Shown here: piece after piece, positions 14,229 to 15,894 of the stretch
How the letters are laid out: each line of letters starts with the position of its first letter
How positions within the stretch are numbered: the stretch's first letter is position 1
NCBI GenBank assembly: GCA_007116685.1
Contig: SKIC01000269.1
Span: 1 to 15,894 of the forward strand
DNA length: 15,894 bases
Source of the DNA: Balneolales bacterium
GTDB lineage: Bacteria; Bacteroidota; Rhodothermia; Balneolales; Natronogracilivirgulaceae
Direction: 5' to 3'
Program-made: the position numbers and the translations under genes
The notes under the pieces: model-generated
The model's input: the letters and a program-made list of their open reading frames with translations, nothing else
Told to the model about the DNA's origin: nothing
Database searches by the model: none

Positions 14229-15894
14229 CTATCCCCAAAACTCAAACCCGAGTTCATCATCGATCACTTTAATCGTAACCTCGCCGCCTTTTTGTAATTT
14301 TCCGAAGAGGAGTTCGTCAACTAGTTTGTCTTTTATCTTTTCCTGGATGACACGTCCCATTGGGCGGGCGCCATAGGCGGGGTCGTAGCCTTTTTCGGCA
14401 AGCCAATTTCGGGCTTCATCGGTTAGTGAAATTTTCACCTTTTTATCTTTCAGCTGCACCTGAACTTCCTCGATAAATTTATCCACGATTTTGAGGATGG
14501 TGGCTCGGTTCAGATGACCAAAGATGATGATATTATCTAAGCGGTTTCGGAATTCCGGAGAGAAATGTTTTTCTATGGCTTTTTTAGGATTGCCCTGAAC
14601 CTGATCACCGGTTTCACTGAATCCTATGCCTTTGGTACTCATTTCACGTGAGCCCACATTCGAACTCATCACCAAAATCACATTACGGAAATCGGCTTTG
14701 CGTCCGGTATTATCTGTCAGCGTGGCATAATCCATAATCTGTAAGAGAATATTGAAAATATCCTGATGGGCTTTTTCGATTTCATCCAACAGAAGCACGC
14801 AGGTTGGGTTTCTGCGGATAGCATCCGTAAGCAGGCCACCTTGTTCAAATCCCACGTAACCGGCAGGAGCCCCAATCAGACGGGAAACTGTATGTTTTTC
14901 CATGTATTCGCTCATATCAAAGCGAATCAGTTCCACACCCATTTCCTTGGCCAAAACTTTACACAATTCGGTTTTTCCAACTCCGGTAGGACCGCTGAAC
15001 AGAAAAGAACCCACAGGCTTTTGCTCGTTTCCGAGTCCGGCGCGGCTTCGTTTTACCGCTTTAACAAGCGCCGTTATGGCTTCATCCTGACCATAAACCA
15101 ATTTCATGAGGCGCTCGTCAAGATCACGTAAATTTTCTTTTTCCGTACTGCTCACCGATTGAATCGGGATGCGCGCCATTTTTGCGATCATCTTTTCGAT
15201 GTCGGAAACCTGCACTTGTTTACGTCCGGCAGGGTCTAAAGAAACCTGGGCTCCGGCTTCATCCACCACATCAATGGCAATGTCCGGGAGTTTGCGCTCT
15301 GTGAGATATTTCTTGGAAAGTGCTACAGCACTCTCGAGGGCGGTATTCGTGTAAGAAACCTTATGATGCTCCTCGTAAGAAGATTTTAAGCCTTCCAGAA
15401 TGCGGAGTGTATCTTTCTCGGTTGGCTCGTGGATTTCCACTTTTTGAAAACGTCTGGAGAGCGCGCGGTCTTTTTCGAAGTAGTTTTTGTACTCCTCAAA
15501 AGTAGTAGCGCCAATACAGCGTAAAGCGCCGGAAGCCAGAGCGGGTTTCAGCAAATTGGATGCATCCATAGTAGAACCACCGGCAGCGCCAGCGCCAATG
15601 ATGGTGTGGATTTCATCAATAAATAAAACCACGTTTTTGAGTTTTTTGATTTCCATCAGCACCGCTTTCACACGTGCTTCGAAATCCCCGCGATATTTGG
15701 TTCCGGCCAGCAAACTACCCATATCCAAAGAAAGCAGGGTGCAACCTTGCAAACGCTCAGGTACCTCATTTCTGACGATATGCTGTGCTAATCCAAACGC
15801 CACAGCAGTTTTCCCAACTCCGGGATCGCCAACGTAGACCGGATTATTCTTTTGCCGGCGACTTAAAATCTCCACCGTACGCTGAATTTCCAGA
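14229..15894 (-). CDS. clpA: ClpA, AAA+ unfoldase of the ClpAP protease (5' part missing)
   Basis: ATP-driven unfoldase that feeds substrates to ClpP; cytoplasmic hexamer. About 554 codons are present, and the frame stays open to the right edge (EIQRTVEILSRRQKNN before the first Walker box), so the N-domain and the true start lie outside; an apparent GTG start near 15875 is internal. Numbering from that GTG: first ATPase module with Walker A GDPGVGKT (16-23) and Walker B LFIDE (84-88); second module with Walker A GPTGVGKT (295-302) and Walker B LLLDE (361-365). There is no ClpB-type long coiled-coil middle domain between the modules, and SLLAGTKYRGDFE and NWLAEKGYDPAYGARPMGRV are ClpA-like. 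The ClpP-docking loop motif IGF is at 417-419. The adaptor gene clpS is not in view. Confidence 0.94.
   Translation of the reverse strand, partial: LEIQRTVEILSRRQKNNPVYVGDPGVGKTAVAFGLAQHIVRNEVPERLQGCTLLSLDMGSLLAGTKYRGDFEARVKAVLMEIKKLKNVVLFIDEIHTIIGAGAAGGSTMDASNLLKPALASGALRCIGATTFEEYKNYFEKDRALSRRFQKVEIHEPTEKDTLRILEGLKSSYEEHHKVSYTNTALESAVALSKKYLTERKLPDIAIDVVDEAGAQVSLDPAGRKQVQVSDIEKMIAKMARIPIQSVSSTEKENLRDLDERLMKLVYGQDEAITALVKAVKRSRAGLGNEQKPVGSFLFSGPTGVGKTELCKVLAKEMGVELIRFDMSEYMEKHTVSRLIGAPAGYVGFEQGGLLTDAIRRNPTCVLLLDEIEKAHQDIFNILLQIMDYATLTDNTGRKADFRNVILVMSSNVGSREMSTKGIGFSETGDQVQGNPKKAIEKHFSPEFRNRLDNIIIFGHLNRATILKIVDKFIEEVQVQLKDKKVKISLTDEARNWLAEKGYDPAYGARPMGRVIQEKIKDKLVDELLFGKLQKGGEVTIKVIDDELGFEFWG

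Noticed and set aside
14766..15131. 121-codon open frame on the plus strand
   Set aside because: Antisense to highly conserved clpA ATPase sequence; its composition is explained by the opposite-strand gene.
15875..15894. clpA starting at an internal GTG with a complete 548-residue protein
   Set aside because: The frame continues upstream to the edge with the ClpA-like EIQRTVEIL sequence, and the N-domain is absent, so the gene is cut by the window.

Overview
The window comes from a free-living bacterium, most likely of the Bacteroidota/Balneolota (FCB) group. That placement is an inference. It rests on AT-leaning DNA, on the absence of a recognisable AGGAGG-type ribosome binding site in front of all eight genes whose upstream DNA is visible, on two promoter-like boxes close to the Bacteroidota TAnnTTTG consensus, and on small interspersed repeats of a style common in that group. 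No phage, plasmid, transposase, CRISPR or RNA genes were found.

Layout, left to right. An ammonium transporter gene (amt, +) starts at base 1 and ends in a strong intrinsic terminator. A type I dihydroorotase gene (pyrC, +) follows. Convergent to pyrC is a three-gene signalling operon on the minus strand, read right to left: a 946-residue hybrid histidine kinase with receivers at both ends, a 472-residue receiver-PAS-HisKA_3 kinase whose start overlaps the stop of the first gene, and a NarL/FixJ-type response regulator. None of the three has an obvious membrane segment, so this looks like a cytoplasmic phosphotransfer network ending in transcriptional control. To its right, also on the minus strand, lies a two-gene unit: paaZ (aldehyde dehydrogenase fused to a MaoC-type hydratase) followed by a crotonase-family gene. 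This suggests ring-cleavage and beta-oxidation-like steps of phenylacetyl-CoA catabolism.

The 805 bases upstream of paaZ are occupied largely by a modular repeat array. It contains two near-identical copies of a 220-base element with inverted ends, solitary copies of the end motif, and a 15-base direct repeat on either side of the first copy. Next comes a divergent pair: a 2-oxoglutarate/Fe(II) oxygenase gene (-) and a group II pyridoxal-phosphate amino acid decarboxylase gene (+) closely resembling animal aromatic L-amino acid decarboxylases. A 504-base non-coding stretch separates this from clpA (-), which runs off the right edge and lacks its 5' part.

Most of the window is ordinary chromosomal DNA. 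The parts worth a second look are the inverted-end repeat array, the double-receiver kinase cascade, the decarboxylase/oxygenase pair, and the crotonase lacking one of the two usual catalytic glutamates. I see no convincing evidence of a wholly new system.
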